NCBI RefSeq assembly: GCF_020179425.1
Contig: NZ_JAILYM010000002.1
Location: forward strand, 186,001 to 250,000
Origin: Novosphingobium percolationis
GTDB lineage: Bacteria > Pseudomonadota > Alphaproteobacteria > Sphingomonadales > Sphingomonadaceae
Direction of reading: 5' to 3'
Length of the DNA stretch: 64,000 nt
Shown here: positions 45,077 through 52,816 of the stretch, piece by piece
How positions within the stretch are numbered: the stretch's first letter is position 1
Layout of the letters: every line of letters begins with the position of its first letter
Notes under the pieces: generated by a model
What the model was told of the DNA's origin: nothing
Database searches by the model: none
Seen by the model: only the letters and a program-made list of their open reading frames with translations
Program-made: the position numbers and the translations under genes

Positions 45077-45119
45077 GGCAGCGGGCGCCGGTCGGCAAGA
45101 ACCGAACGCCCGCACTGCC
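45077..45119. terminator. hairpin between convergent TetR and acyl-CoA dehydrogenase genes
   Basis: GGCAG-CGGGCG (45077-45087) pairs with CGCCCG-CTGCC (45107-45119) with a 2-nt bulge; an inner CGGT/ACCG pairing is also possible. Located in the 117-nt gap between stop codons, so it may serve both strands. Confidence 0.45.
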
Positions 45120-45143
45120 GGGAGGAGTGTCCCCGATGGGCAC

Positions 45144-46526
45144 TTACATCGCTTCCGGGCGGGTCGTGTCGATCGCCTGCCAGCCGCTGCGCGGACGGAT
45201 CTGCGACTGCTTGCGATAGTCGACATCGTCGTAGGTGAGTTCGGCGAACTCCTTCCGCTTCGGGCCGAGATAGCCGAACAGGAACGCCGCGACCTTGCGC
45301 ATCTGGATTTCCTCGGTGCCTTCGGTGATGCGGTAGCGGCGGTGGTGGCGATAGATGTGCTCGAACGGCTTGTGGCGCGAATAGCCGATGCCGCCGTGGA
45401 CCTGGATCGCGCGGTCGGCCGCTTCGCAGCACAGCCGGTTCGCCCAGTAGTTGCACATCGACACCTTGTCCGAAATGCGCTTTTCGACCTCGGGATGGGT
45501 CATCTGGTCCATTTCCCATGCGGTCTTGCGGATCAGCAGGCGCAGCATCTCGCACTGGGTGGCCAGTTCCACGAGCGGGAACTGGATCGCCTGGTTGCGC
45601 GCCAGATCCTCGCCAAAGGGCTGACGCATCCGGGCGTAGCGCACCGATTCCTCGATGCAATAGACCGCTGATCCGAGCGAACCTGCAGCCTGGCGGATGC
45701 GGTTTTCATGCACGAACGACTGCGCCAGCGGCAACCCGTTGTCGATGGGGCCGAAGATCGCGCTGTCGGGCACCCAGACATTGGTGAACGACACGCGCGG
45801 GTGGTCGGTCGGCATGTTGAAGGTCCACAGGTACTCCTCGACCTTCACGCCCGGATCTTCGGTCGGGACGAGGAAGCAGGTGATGCCACGCGCCGCGCCG
45901 TCTTCGCCGGTGGTACGGGCGAACAGCGCGCAATGGGTGGCGACGTGCATGCCGGTCGTCCACATCTTCTCGCCGTTGATCAGCCAGCCTTCGACGCCGT
46001 CACGGGTTTCGCGCACGGCGCGCGTTTCCATGTGGGTGGCGTCGGACCCGTGGTAGGGTTCGGTCAGGCCGAAGGTGATGCGGCGGGTGCCATCGAACAT
46101 GCCCTGGATGAATTCGGCGCGCTGTTCGGGCGTGCCGAAATCGTCGAACATCTTGGCAAAGGGGTTGTTGGCGACGATCGAGTGCTCGGTCTGCTGGTCG
46201 TAGTGCAGGCCCAGGCCCTTGGCCGCGAGGTATTCGCGGATCACGGTCATCCACAGGTTCGAACCGCCCTTGCCGCCGAACTTGGGATCCATGGCAAAGC
46301 GCAGGTGGCCGGCCTTGTCGGCGCGGCGCTTGGCTTCGCGCATCAGCTCTTCCCATTCCTCGCGCGGCAGGCCGTCGCGCTCGAAATCGGTGCGCGCCCA
46401 TTCGCGGCGGTGGTCGAAGAAGCGGACGTTGTCGTCGGCATCCTCAAGCGGCTTGATCTCCTTCTCGATGAACGCGTCCAGCTCCTTCAGGTAATCGAGC
46501 AGGTCCTGGGGCAGGTTGAAATCCAT
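45144..46526 (-). CDS. acyl-CoA dehydrogenase (second)
   Basis: 460 residues. Features: ITFGLTEPYHGSDATHMETRA, WTTGMHVATHCALFART, QFPLVELATQCEMLRLLIRK, VHGGIGYSRHKPFEHIYRHHRRYRI-type C-terminal lobe and ITEGTEEIQMRKVAAFLFG, with the Glu of the usual catalytic region. An extended N-terminal helical region is present (IEKEIKPLEDADDNVRFFDH). It is not of the ACAD10/11 branch. Downstream of the TonB receptor on the same strand (110-nt gap with a hairpin), which suggests uptake and oxidation of the same compound. Confidence 0.9.
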   Translation of the reverse strand: MDFNLPQDLLDYLKELDAFIEKEIKPLEDADDNVRFFDHRREWARTDFERDGLPREEWEELMREAKRRADKAGHLRFAMDPKFGGKGGSNLWMTVIREYLAAKGLGLHYDQQTEHSIVANNPFAKMFDDFGTPEQRAEFIQGMFDGTRRITFGLTEPYHGSDATHMETRAVRETRDGVEGWLINGEKMWTTGMHVATHCALFARTTGEDGAARGITCFLVPTEDPGVKVEEYLWTFNMPTDHPRVSFTNVWVPDSAIFGPIDNGLPLAQSFVHENRIRQAAGSLGSAVYCIEESVRYARMRQPFGEDLARNQAIQFPLVELATQCEMLRLLIRKTAWEMDQMTHPEVEKRISDKVSMCNYWANRLCCEAADRAIQVHGGIGYSRHKPFEHIYRHHRRYRITEGTEEIQMRKVAAFLFGYLGPKRKEFAELTYDDVDYRKQSQIRPRSGWQAIDTTRPEAM

Positions 46527-46569
46527 CGTGTCTCTCCGTCGTTATCGTTGGGGCAGGCGGCAGCGCCGA

Positions 46570-46587
46570 CCAGGCGCAAGGGCCTGG
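46570..46587 (-). terminator. small hairpin between TonB receptor and acyl-CoA dehydrogenase genes
   Basis: CCAGGC (46570-46575) / GCCTGG (46582-46587), 6-nt loop, about 50 nt after the receptor stop on the minus strand. No U tract. Confidence 0.35.
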
Positions 46588-46636
46588 CCGGATGCCGTTG
46601 TGGCGAGGATGATGCTAGCCTGCGCCATCCTGCGGT

Positions 46637-48982
46637 TCAGTATTTGACGCTCAGCGTCGCGCCGAAGGTGCGCGGGCTGCCGGGGTAGCGGTTGACCGAG
46701 TCGTTCACGCGGAACGATGCGGTCCAGTAGTACTTGTCGGTCAGGTTGCGGGCCCAGAACTGGAGCCGCCACTTGTCGTCGTGGCTGGCAATGCCGAGGC
46801 GCGCATCGAATGTGGTGTAGGCATCGATCGCCAGCACCTTGTACTCGCCGAAGGCGCCGTTGGTCTTGCCGTAGTAGAGCATGTTGCCGCCGACGAAGGC
46901 GTCGATGCCGTCGTTGACGGGGAAGCTGTATTCGGCGTCAACGTTGGCCTGCCACTTGGGCGTGTAGGGGAAGGGCTCGCCGCCGAAGTTCCCTTCTGCG
47001 CCGAAGGAATCGTAGTTCACGAACCCGTCGCCGAGGCGCGAGTTGAGGTAGGTGACGGCAGGGCGGATGCGCAGGCCGTCGACGGGGTTCAGCGTGACAT
47101 CGAGCTCGGCGCCCCAGATGCGCGACTTGGGCACGTTGACCAGCGAGGGCAGCGGGCCGAATGCGATGTCGGGGATGCGACCGAGGATCTGCTTGTTCTT
47201 GTAGTCGTAGTAGAACACCGCGCCGTTGGCCTGGATGCGGCCGTTGGCGGCCGTGACCTTGGCGCCTGCCTCGAACGCGAGCACGGTTTCCTGCACCACC
47301 GGATCAAACTGGCGCGTCGTGGCGGCGGCAAGTGTCGGGAAGCTGCCCGCCTTGTAGCCCCGGGATACGTTCGCGTAGAGCAGCACGTCGCGGGTCGGCT
47401 TGAAATCAAGCCCGAGGCGCCAGGATAGGTTGTTCTGGTTGAGCTTGGCGTGCGCGCCCTCGGGCTGGACATTGTCGAGGTTGATCGTGCCGCAACCGCC
47501 GACCGGGATCGGTGTCGAGGTGATCGGTTCGCCCCGCAGGAAGTGGATGTAGCCCTGGATCGCCTGAGAGACGAGGCCCCAGCTGCCGTCGATGTCCTGC
47601 CCGCAGCCGTAGAGCAGTTCGCGGTTGGCCTGGGTGAAGCGGATTCCGGCATGCGCTGTCACCTTGTCCGACAGCTCGTAATCGAGGTTGCCGAACACAC
47701 CGTACGTGCGCAGGCGTTGCTGCGTGTTGGGTCGCGTGTCGCCAAGCGGAATGCCGAATACGCTGGCGCTCGATGACTGCCGGTAGATCTGGATCGTGTT
47801 GTCGTCGACGTAGTCGTACTCGTAGTTCGCGCCGACGATGTAGGTGGCGTTGCCGACCTTACCGTCGAGCCGCAACTCCTGGTAGAAGGTGTTGATCTTG
47901 CCGTAGCTTTCTGCGCGGTAATCGTTGAACGGGGTGCCGTCGCCTTCGACCGGCTGGTAGCGACGGAAGCGCTGCAGCGAGGTCAGCGAGGTGATGTGCG
48001 CGGCATCGCCCAGGTCCAGCTCGTTGCGCAGGGAGCCGAAGTAGAAGCGGTTGTTGCGCTTGAAGTTGACGTTCGGGTCCCAGTCGCTGACGCGGTTGTC
48101 CTTTGGCGCGCGCGGGAAGTTGCGGAAGCCGTCCGGGATCAGCGGGCCATCGTTGAGCGCGACGAACTGGTAATATTGCGGCGCCAGCGATTCTGACCGA
48201 TCGCGCTGCGCGGTGATGTTGAGCGTTGTCTTCCAGTTCGAGGTGGGCTCCCAAACCAGCAGTATGCGGCCCTGCAGGAAGTCCTTGGAGCCGAGCCGGT
48301 CGCCGGGGCGGGTCATGCTCTTCTGGAAGCCGTCGCCGCTGGTGTAGCGGGCCGATACGCGGACGCCGAGCGTATCCGTGATCGGAGCAGCGACATGGCC
48401 TTGCAGATCGAGGGTGTTGAAGCTGCCGAAGCTCGCGTCAAAGCCCGCGCTGAGCTTGTCGGTGGGCTTGCCCGCGATGTAGTTGAGCGCGCCGCCGGTG
48501 GAGTTCGAGCCGAACAGCGTGCCCTGCGGCCCCTTCAGCACTTCGAGGCGCTCCAGATCGAGCCCGAGGCCGACGGTTTCGGCCGAGAACGGCACCGGCA
48601 CTTCGTCGATGTAGGAGCTGACGGCCGGACTGGCGCCAAGGCTGGTTTCCTGGAAGCCGACGCCGCGGATGGTGAACACAGGGGTGCCGTAGGCGGTTTC
48701 GTTGTAGGTGAAGCCCGGAACCACCTTGGTGAGCTGCGAGGCGTCTGTAACGCCCAGCTTGGTCAGCTGGTCGCCGCTTGCCGCGGTGATCGACATCGGC
48801 ACGTCGTTGATCTTGGCGGCGCGCTTCTGCGCGGTGACGATGATTGCGCCGTAGAGGTTGTCATCGGGGGTCGTGGCGCCAGCCTGGGAGGCCTGCTGGG
48901 CATGGGCCAGCGCTGGAAGCGCGAGCAGGGCAAGGGGCGCGGTCGTCAGGCAAAGGCCGCGTACGGTCGATGTTCTGGACAT
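46637..48982 (-). CDS. TonB-dependent outer-membrane receptor
   Basis: 781 residues. Signal peptide (PLALLALPALAHAQQ), then a plug domain starting at IIVTAQKRAAKINDVPMSITA, the usual form for sphingomonad receptors, with TIRGVGFQ and LERLEVLKGPQGTLFGSNSTGGALNYIAGKP. A 22-strand barrel follows and ends ATLSVKY with a terminal aromatic residue. Takes up large or hydrophobic substrates using TonB energy. The surrounding acyl-CoA genes suggest an organic carbon source rather than a siderophore, but the ligand is not predictable. Confidence 0.93.
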   Translation of the reverse strand: MSRTSTVRGLCLTTAPLALLALPALAHAQQASQAGATTPDDNLYGAIIVTAQKRAAKINDVPMSITAASGDQLTKLGVTDASQLTKVVPGFTYNETAYGTPVFTIRGVGFQETSLGASPAVSSYIDEVPVPFSAETVGLGLDLERLEVLKGPQGTLFGSNSTGGALNYIAGKPTDKLSAGFDASFGSFNTLDLQGHVAAPITDTLGVRVSARYTSGDGFQKSMTRPGDRLGSKDFLQGRILLVWEPTSNWKTTLNITAQRDRSESLAPQYYQFVALNDGPLIPDGFRNFPRAPKDNRVSDWDPNVNFKRNNRFYFGSLRNELDLGDAAHITSLTSLQRFRRYQPVEGDGTPFNDYRAESYGKINTFYQELRLDGKVGNATYIVGANYEYDYVDDNTIQIYRQSSSASVFGIPLGDTRPNTQQRLRTYGVFGNLDYELSDKVTAHAGIRFTQANRELLYGCGQDIDGSWGLVSQAIQGYIHFLRGEPITSTPIPVGGCGTINLDNVQPEGAHAKLNQNNLSWRLGLDFKPTRDVLLYANVSRGYKAGSFPTLAAATTRQFDPVVQETVLAFEAGAKVTAANGRIQANGAVFYYDYKNKQILGRIPDIAFGPLPSLVNVPKSRIWGAELDVTLNPVDGLRIRPAVTYLNSRLGDGFVNYDSFGAEGNFGGEPFPYTPKWQANVDAEYSFPVNDGIDAFVGGNMLYYGKTNGAFGEYKVLAIDAYTTFDARLGIASHDDKWRLQFWARNLTDKYYWTASFRVNDSVNRYPGSPRTFGATLSVKY

Positions 48983-49372
48983 GGTTCAATCCTCTCCTGT
49001 GGGATCGTCCCGCCGGTGCTTCGACGCATCCTGCGACCGTCCCTTTCGTTGTTCGCCGGCCGCCATGCACGATGCGCACGAGGGCCAGCGGTGATATTTT
49101 TATATCACGTTATATATATGTCCAGTGCTCTTGCGCCCGATTCCCTCGCCATAGACAGTCGGCGGGGCTGAAGAATCCCCCGCTTGCTACGCAAAAATTC
49201 ATCCAAGTGTTTGAAGTTCAAGAGATAATGTTCCTTCGCGTTCCCGCGTGGGCATCCTGAAGTATTTTACTTGAGCGATTAATTGAAATCTGAGAATGCC
49301 GCATTGGACGCGAAAGGCAAGGCCCACGCGCGATCCGTGTGCATGGGGCCGCAAGGGACAGGAACAAGAGAC
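48983..49372. promoter_or_regulatory. 390-nt divergent regulatory region, TonB receptor / crotonase
   Basis: No gene. Unusually AT-rich in places. Holds a perfect dyad GTGATAT (49091-49097) / ATATCAC (49102-49108) with a TTTT centre, 109 nt before the receptor start; a GCGGGG/CCCCGC hairpin (49162-49183); a TTGAA-G-TTCAA dyad near 49211; and TTTACTTGAGCGATTAATTG (from 49266), similar to the motif before the ligase operon. Probably two divergent promoters with regulator sites. Confidence 0.45.
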
Positions 49373-50155
49373 ATGGCCGGATCCGGCAAGCTTCTGATCG
49401 AGCGCGAGGGCGACGTCTGCGTCATCCGCTTCAACGACCCCGCCACGCGCAACGCGCTGGGCATGGACATGGCCGCCGAACTGCGCGACGCGCTGCTCGC
49501 TGCGGAATCCGATTGCGGCGCGGTGCTGCTGGCGGGCAGCGACAAGGCGTTCTGTTCGGGCGCGAACCTGTCGGGCCCCCGGATGGGCAGCGGTGAGATC
49601 GATGCAGGGATCGTGTTGCAGGACACCGTCAACCCGCTGATGATGACCATCCGCGACCTGTCGATCCCGTTCATCACCTCGGTGCGCGGGGCAGCGGCCG
49701 GCGTGGGCGCATCGCTGGCGCTGGTTGGCGACCTGATCGTTGCGGGCGATGATGCCTATTTCCTGCAGGCGTTCTGCCGCATCGGACTTGTGCCCGATGG
49801 CGGTTCGCCCTGGCTGCTGACGCGCACGGCGGGCCGCGCGCGCGCGATGGAAATGATGCTGCTGGGCGAACGCCTGCCCGCCGCCAAGGCGCTCGACTGG
49901 GGCATGATCAACCGCGTGGTGCCGACCGAGGAGGCCGACGCCACCGCGCTCGCCATCGAACAGCAGCTCGCCAACGGGCCGCGTCTGGCGCTCGGGCTGA
50001 TCCGCAAGGCGGGATGGTACGCCGCCGACAATGGCTTCGGCGATGAACTGGCGCTCGAACGCAATCTGCAACGCCAGGTGGGCAAGAGCCCCGACTTTGC
50101 AGAAGGCGTCGCCGCCTTCCTCCAGAAGCGCCCGGCGCGCTTCAACCAGCGCTGA
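49373..50155 (+). CDS. enoyl-CoA hydratase/isomerase (crotonase) family, copy 3
   Basis: 260 residues from ATG 49373 (MAGSGKLLIE); the frame is open to 49283 but the homologous part begins here. Crotonase fold: SDKAFCSGANLSG and SVRGAAAGVGASLAL. Both hydratase Glu positions are replaced (Ser in GASLAL, Phe in FLQAFCRIG); Asp in LVPDGGS is at the isomerase-type position. Ends FLQKRPARFNQR. Followed by copy 4 after 26 nt, forming a two-gene operon. Confidence 0.88.
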   Translation: MAGSGKLLIEREGDVCVIRFNDPATRNALGMDMAAELRDALLAAESDCGAVLLAGSDKAFCSGANLSGPRMGSGEIDAGIVLQDTVNPLMMTIRDLSIPFITSVRGAAAGVGASLALVGDLIVAGDDAYFLQAFCRIGLVPDGGSPWLLTRTAGRARAMEMMLLGERLPAAKALDWGMINRVVPTEEADATALAIEQQLANGPRLALGLIRKAGWYAADNGFGDELALERNLQRQVGKSPDFAEGVAAFLQKRPARFNQR

Positions 50156-50181
50156 AATCAACGGTTACCGGGAGAATTGTC

Positions 50182-50982
50182 ATGAACGATCGTGTCAGCA
50201 TCACCATCGAGGGCGGCGTCGCCGACGTCCGCCTGACCCGCGCGGAAAAGCGCAACGCCTTCGACGACGCCATGTTCGCCGGAATCAACGAAGCCATCGC
50301 CGAGATCGCCGCCAACCCGGCGGTGCGGGTGGTCGTGGTTTCGGGCGAGGGCCCGTGTTTTTCGGCGGGGCTGGACCTGTCGAGCTTCGGCAAGATGGTT
50401 TCGGGCGAGTTCAAGAGCGGCGCGGCGATCGTGGACCTGCCGCGCACCGAGACCGGGGCCAATCGCGGGCAGCAGGTAAGCTATGGCTGGCGCGACCTTG
50501 CGGTGCCGGTGATCATGGCCGTGCACGGCGTGGCACTGGGCGCGGGCTTCCAGCTGATGCTCGGCGGGGACTTCCGCTTCGTGACCGCCGATGCGAAGCT
50601 CAGCGCGTTCGAAATGAACTGGGGCCTGATCCCCGACATGGGCGCGTTCCCGATCCTGCGCGAACTGGTCCGGGCCGACGTCGCGCGCGATCTGGTCTAT
50701 TCGGCCCGCATCGTCGAAGGCGAGGAAGCCCTGGCGATCGGCCTGGCAACCCGGGTCTGCGCCGATCCGCGCGCCGAGGCGCTGGCCTATGCACGCGAGA
50801 TTGCGGGCAAGAACCCCGACGCGATCAAGGCTGCCAAGCGCATCTTCAACATGGGCGCCGATAGCTCGACCCTCGACATGCTCAAGGCGGAAAGCCGCGA
50901 GATCGGCGCCCTGATCGGCTCGCCCAACCAGAGCGAGGCGGTCAAGGCGCGGCTCGAGAAGCGCGAAGCCCAGTATGCCTGA
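50182..50982 (+). CDS. enoyl-CoA hydratase/isomerase (crotonase) family, copy 4
   Basis: 266 residues. Crotonase fold: GEGPCFSAGLDLSSFG and AVHGVALGAGFQLMLGGD. The first hydratase Glu is Gln (GFQLML), the second may be kept (LSAFEMNWG), and LIPDMGAF has the isomerase-type Asp. TRAEKRNAFDDAMF at the N-terminus is typical of the family. GGGAG lies upstream of ATG 50182. Convergent with the SDR gene 36 nt away. Confidence 0.88.
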   Translation: MNDRVSITIEGGVADVRLTRAEKRNAFDDAMFAGINEAIAEIAANPAVRVVVVSGEGPCFSAGLDLSSFGKMVSGEFKSGAAIVDLPRTETGANRGQQVSYGWRDLAVPVIMAVHGVALGAGFQLMLGGDFRFVTADAKLSAFEMNWGLIPDMGAFPILRELVRADVARDLVYSARIVEGEEALAIGLATRVCADPRAEALAYAREIAGKNPDAIKAAKRIFNMGADSSTLDMLKAESREIGALIGSPNQSEAVKARLEKREAQYA

Positions 50983-51018
50983 ACGGCACGTCTGAACGGC
51001 GCGGGAGGTGGCCGGGCG

Positions 51019-51792
51019 CTAGCGCGTCTGGCCACCGTCCACGGGCAGGATCGCGCCGGTGATGAAGCTGGCGCGTTCGCTCAGCAGGAAGGCGGCAGCA
51101 TTGCCGATTTCCTCCGGCGTGCCGAAGCGGCGCAGCGGCACTTCGCGGCGGATCCAGGCCCACCACGCCTCGCCGCGTTCGCCATTGGCCCGTTCTTCCC
51201 AGTCGCCGCCGGGGAAGATGATGTTGCCCGGCGCGATGGCGTTGACGCGCACCCCGTCCTTGCCGCTCACCCGCGCCAGTTCCTTGGCAAGGTGGTTCAT
51301 CGCGGCCTTGGCGGTGCCGTAGGTAACGGGCGTGCCCAGCGCGCCCAGCCCGGCGATCGAGCTGATCATCAGCACCGAGCCGGCCTTGCGGGGGACCATC
51401 ACCCGCATGGCTGCGCGGGCGAACTTGAAGGCGGAATCGAGGTTCTGGTTGATTCCGGCATCCCAGGTGGCATCGTCCACCTCGAAACCCGGCGGGCAGG
51501 GGTGCAGGCCGACGTTGGCGACGGCGCCCCACACCGGGCCGAGGTTGGCCTCGGCGCCTGCCACCAGCGCGTCGATCGTGGCGGCTTCCCGCAGGTCGCC
51601 CGCCATGGCCCAGACCCGGGATTCGCCGTACTGCGCGGCTAGGCGCGCGCGTTGTACTTCGAGCGCCTGTTCCCCGCGCGCGGCGATGGCAAGCTTCGCC
51701 CCTTCGGCCATGCAGGCGTCCACGATGCCAAGGCCGATGCCCCGGCTCGCGCCTGCCACCACGATAACCTTGTCCTTGAGGCCCAGATCCAT
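51019..51792 (-). CDS. SDR family oxidoreductase
   Basis: 257 residues. Classical short-chain dehydrogenase: cofactor loop VVAGASRGIGLGI, ANVGLHP in the NNAG position, catalytic Ser in VLMISSIAGLG, YGTAKAAMNHLAKELA (YxxxK), and a GVRVNAIAPGNI segment. The Arg/Gly pattern after the second strand (ARGEQALEVQ) leaves NAD versus NADP open. Likely oxidises or reduces a hydroxy/keto intermediate of the surrounding pathway. Downstream of a TetR gene on the same strand (84-nt gap). Confidence 0.9.
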   Translation of the reverse strand: MDLGLKDKVIVVAGASRGIGLGIVDACMAEGAKLAIAARGEQALEVQRARLAAQYGESRVWAMAGDLREAATIDALVAGAEANLGPVWGAVANVGLHPCPPGFEVDDATWDAGINQNLDSAFKFARAAMRVMVPRKAGSVLMISSIAGLGALGTPVTYGTAKAAMNHLAKELARVSGKDGVRVNAIAPGNIIFPGGDWEERANGERGEAWWAWIRREVPLRRFGTPEEIGNAAAFLLSERASFITGAILPVDGGQTR

Positions 51793-51876
51793 GCGCGTCT
51801 CTCCCGTTTATCCGTTCGGGCGCACGCTATTTGTTGATCAGGTAATTGACAATCAAAGAGATGGTGCGGTGCGTGT

Positions 51877-52539
51877 TCAGCCCCCGACCGGGCGCAGGCC
51901 CGACAGCACGATCTCTGCCACTTGCTCGGCGAAGCGATCGCGCAAGGTTTCGTCGATCTGCTTGACTCCGAACACGTGGTCGAGCGCCGAGCGCGAGTGG
52001 AAGATGCCATCGCACGCGCCCACCAGCGAGAAGTGGAACAGCATCGGATCGACCTTGCGGAACACGCCCGCCTTGAAGCCTTCCTCCAGAATCGCGACCT
52101 GCGCGTTGACCGCTCGGCGGGTGTAGCGTTCCGAAATGTGGTGCGCGATCTCGGTCTCGCTCTGCGATTGCAATTCGATCAGCAGGCGGTTGAGGTAGGG
52201 GTAGCGGTGGTAGAGCCGCATGATCCCCTGGATGTGCATCCGCATCTTCTCTTCGGGCGAAATGTCCATGCCCACGAGCCGGTCGAGCCCGTCGTAGCTG
52301 GCGCCCGCGTCGCGCTCGATCAGCGCTTCGAGCAGGCCCTGCTTGTTGCCGAAGTGGTAGCGGATCAGCGCCGAGTTGATGCCCGAGCGTTCCGAAATGT
52401 CGGCGAAGCTGACCGTGGTGGTGTTGCCCTCGCTCATCAGCGCGCCGGTGGCGTCGAGCAGCAGGTCGCGGGTCGAGCGGGCCTCGCTGGCCCCCTTGGC
52501 GGGCTGAGCTTTGCGCCGGGCAGTCGTCGGTCTGGTCAT
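51877..52539 (-). CDS. TetR/AcrR family regulator (second)
   Basis: 220 residues from ATG 52539 (MTRPTTARRK); an earlier in-frame ATG at 52608 adds residues without homology. Helix-turn-helix: TRDLLLDATGALMSEGNTTTVSFADISERSGINSALIRYHFGNKQGLLEALIERDAG. C-terminal region with YHRYPYLNRLLIELQSQ resembles regulators of fatty-acid and acyl-CoA genes. About 70 nt upstream on the minus strand is TTGACCAATTAACGCAATGG, a possible self-operator. May control the SDR downstream. Confidence 0.87.
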   Translation of the reverse strand: MTRPTTARRKAQPAKGASEARSTRDLLLDATGALMSEGNTTTVSFADISERSGINSALIRYHFGNKQGLLEALIERDAGASYDGLDRLVGMDISPEEKMRMHIQGIMRLYHRYPYLNRLLIELQSQSETEIAHHISERYTRRAVNAQVAILEEGFKAGVFRKVDPMLFHFSLVGACDGIFHSRSALDHVFGVKQIDETLRDRFAEQVAEIVLSGLRPVGG

Positions 52540-52778
52540 CAGGGGCCTGTGGCAGTGCGCGCAATCGTGCGACCGGGCGCGGGATCGAAACGGGCGCATT
52601 AGGGCCATTGCGTTAATTGGTCAAGCAAATCGGCAAGGCATTTGCGCGGCGGACGCTACGGCAGGCTTGGCTTCGCGCGAGGGCGCGTGGCAGCGGGCAG
52701 CGTGGCAGGGCTGCCCGCCAGGACTACGTATTTGTCACTAGTCCGCCACAAGGCCCGGTTAGCGATGTCCTGTTGATC

Positions 52779-52791
52779 GGGGTTTGACCCC
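52779..52791 (+). promoter_or_regulatory. small hairpin in leader of adhesin gene
   Basis: GGGGT (52779-52783) / ACCCC (52787-52791) with loop TTG, then a T-rich stretch, about 25 nt before the ATG at 52817. It has terminator-like form at an unusual place, so it might act as a leader control element. Confidence 0.35.
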
Positions 52792-52816
52792 TTTACTTTA
52801 GTTTGTGGGGAATTTC

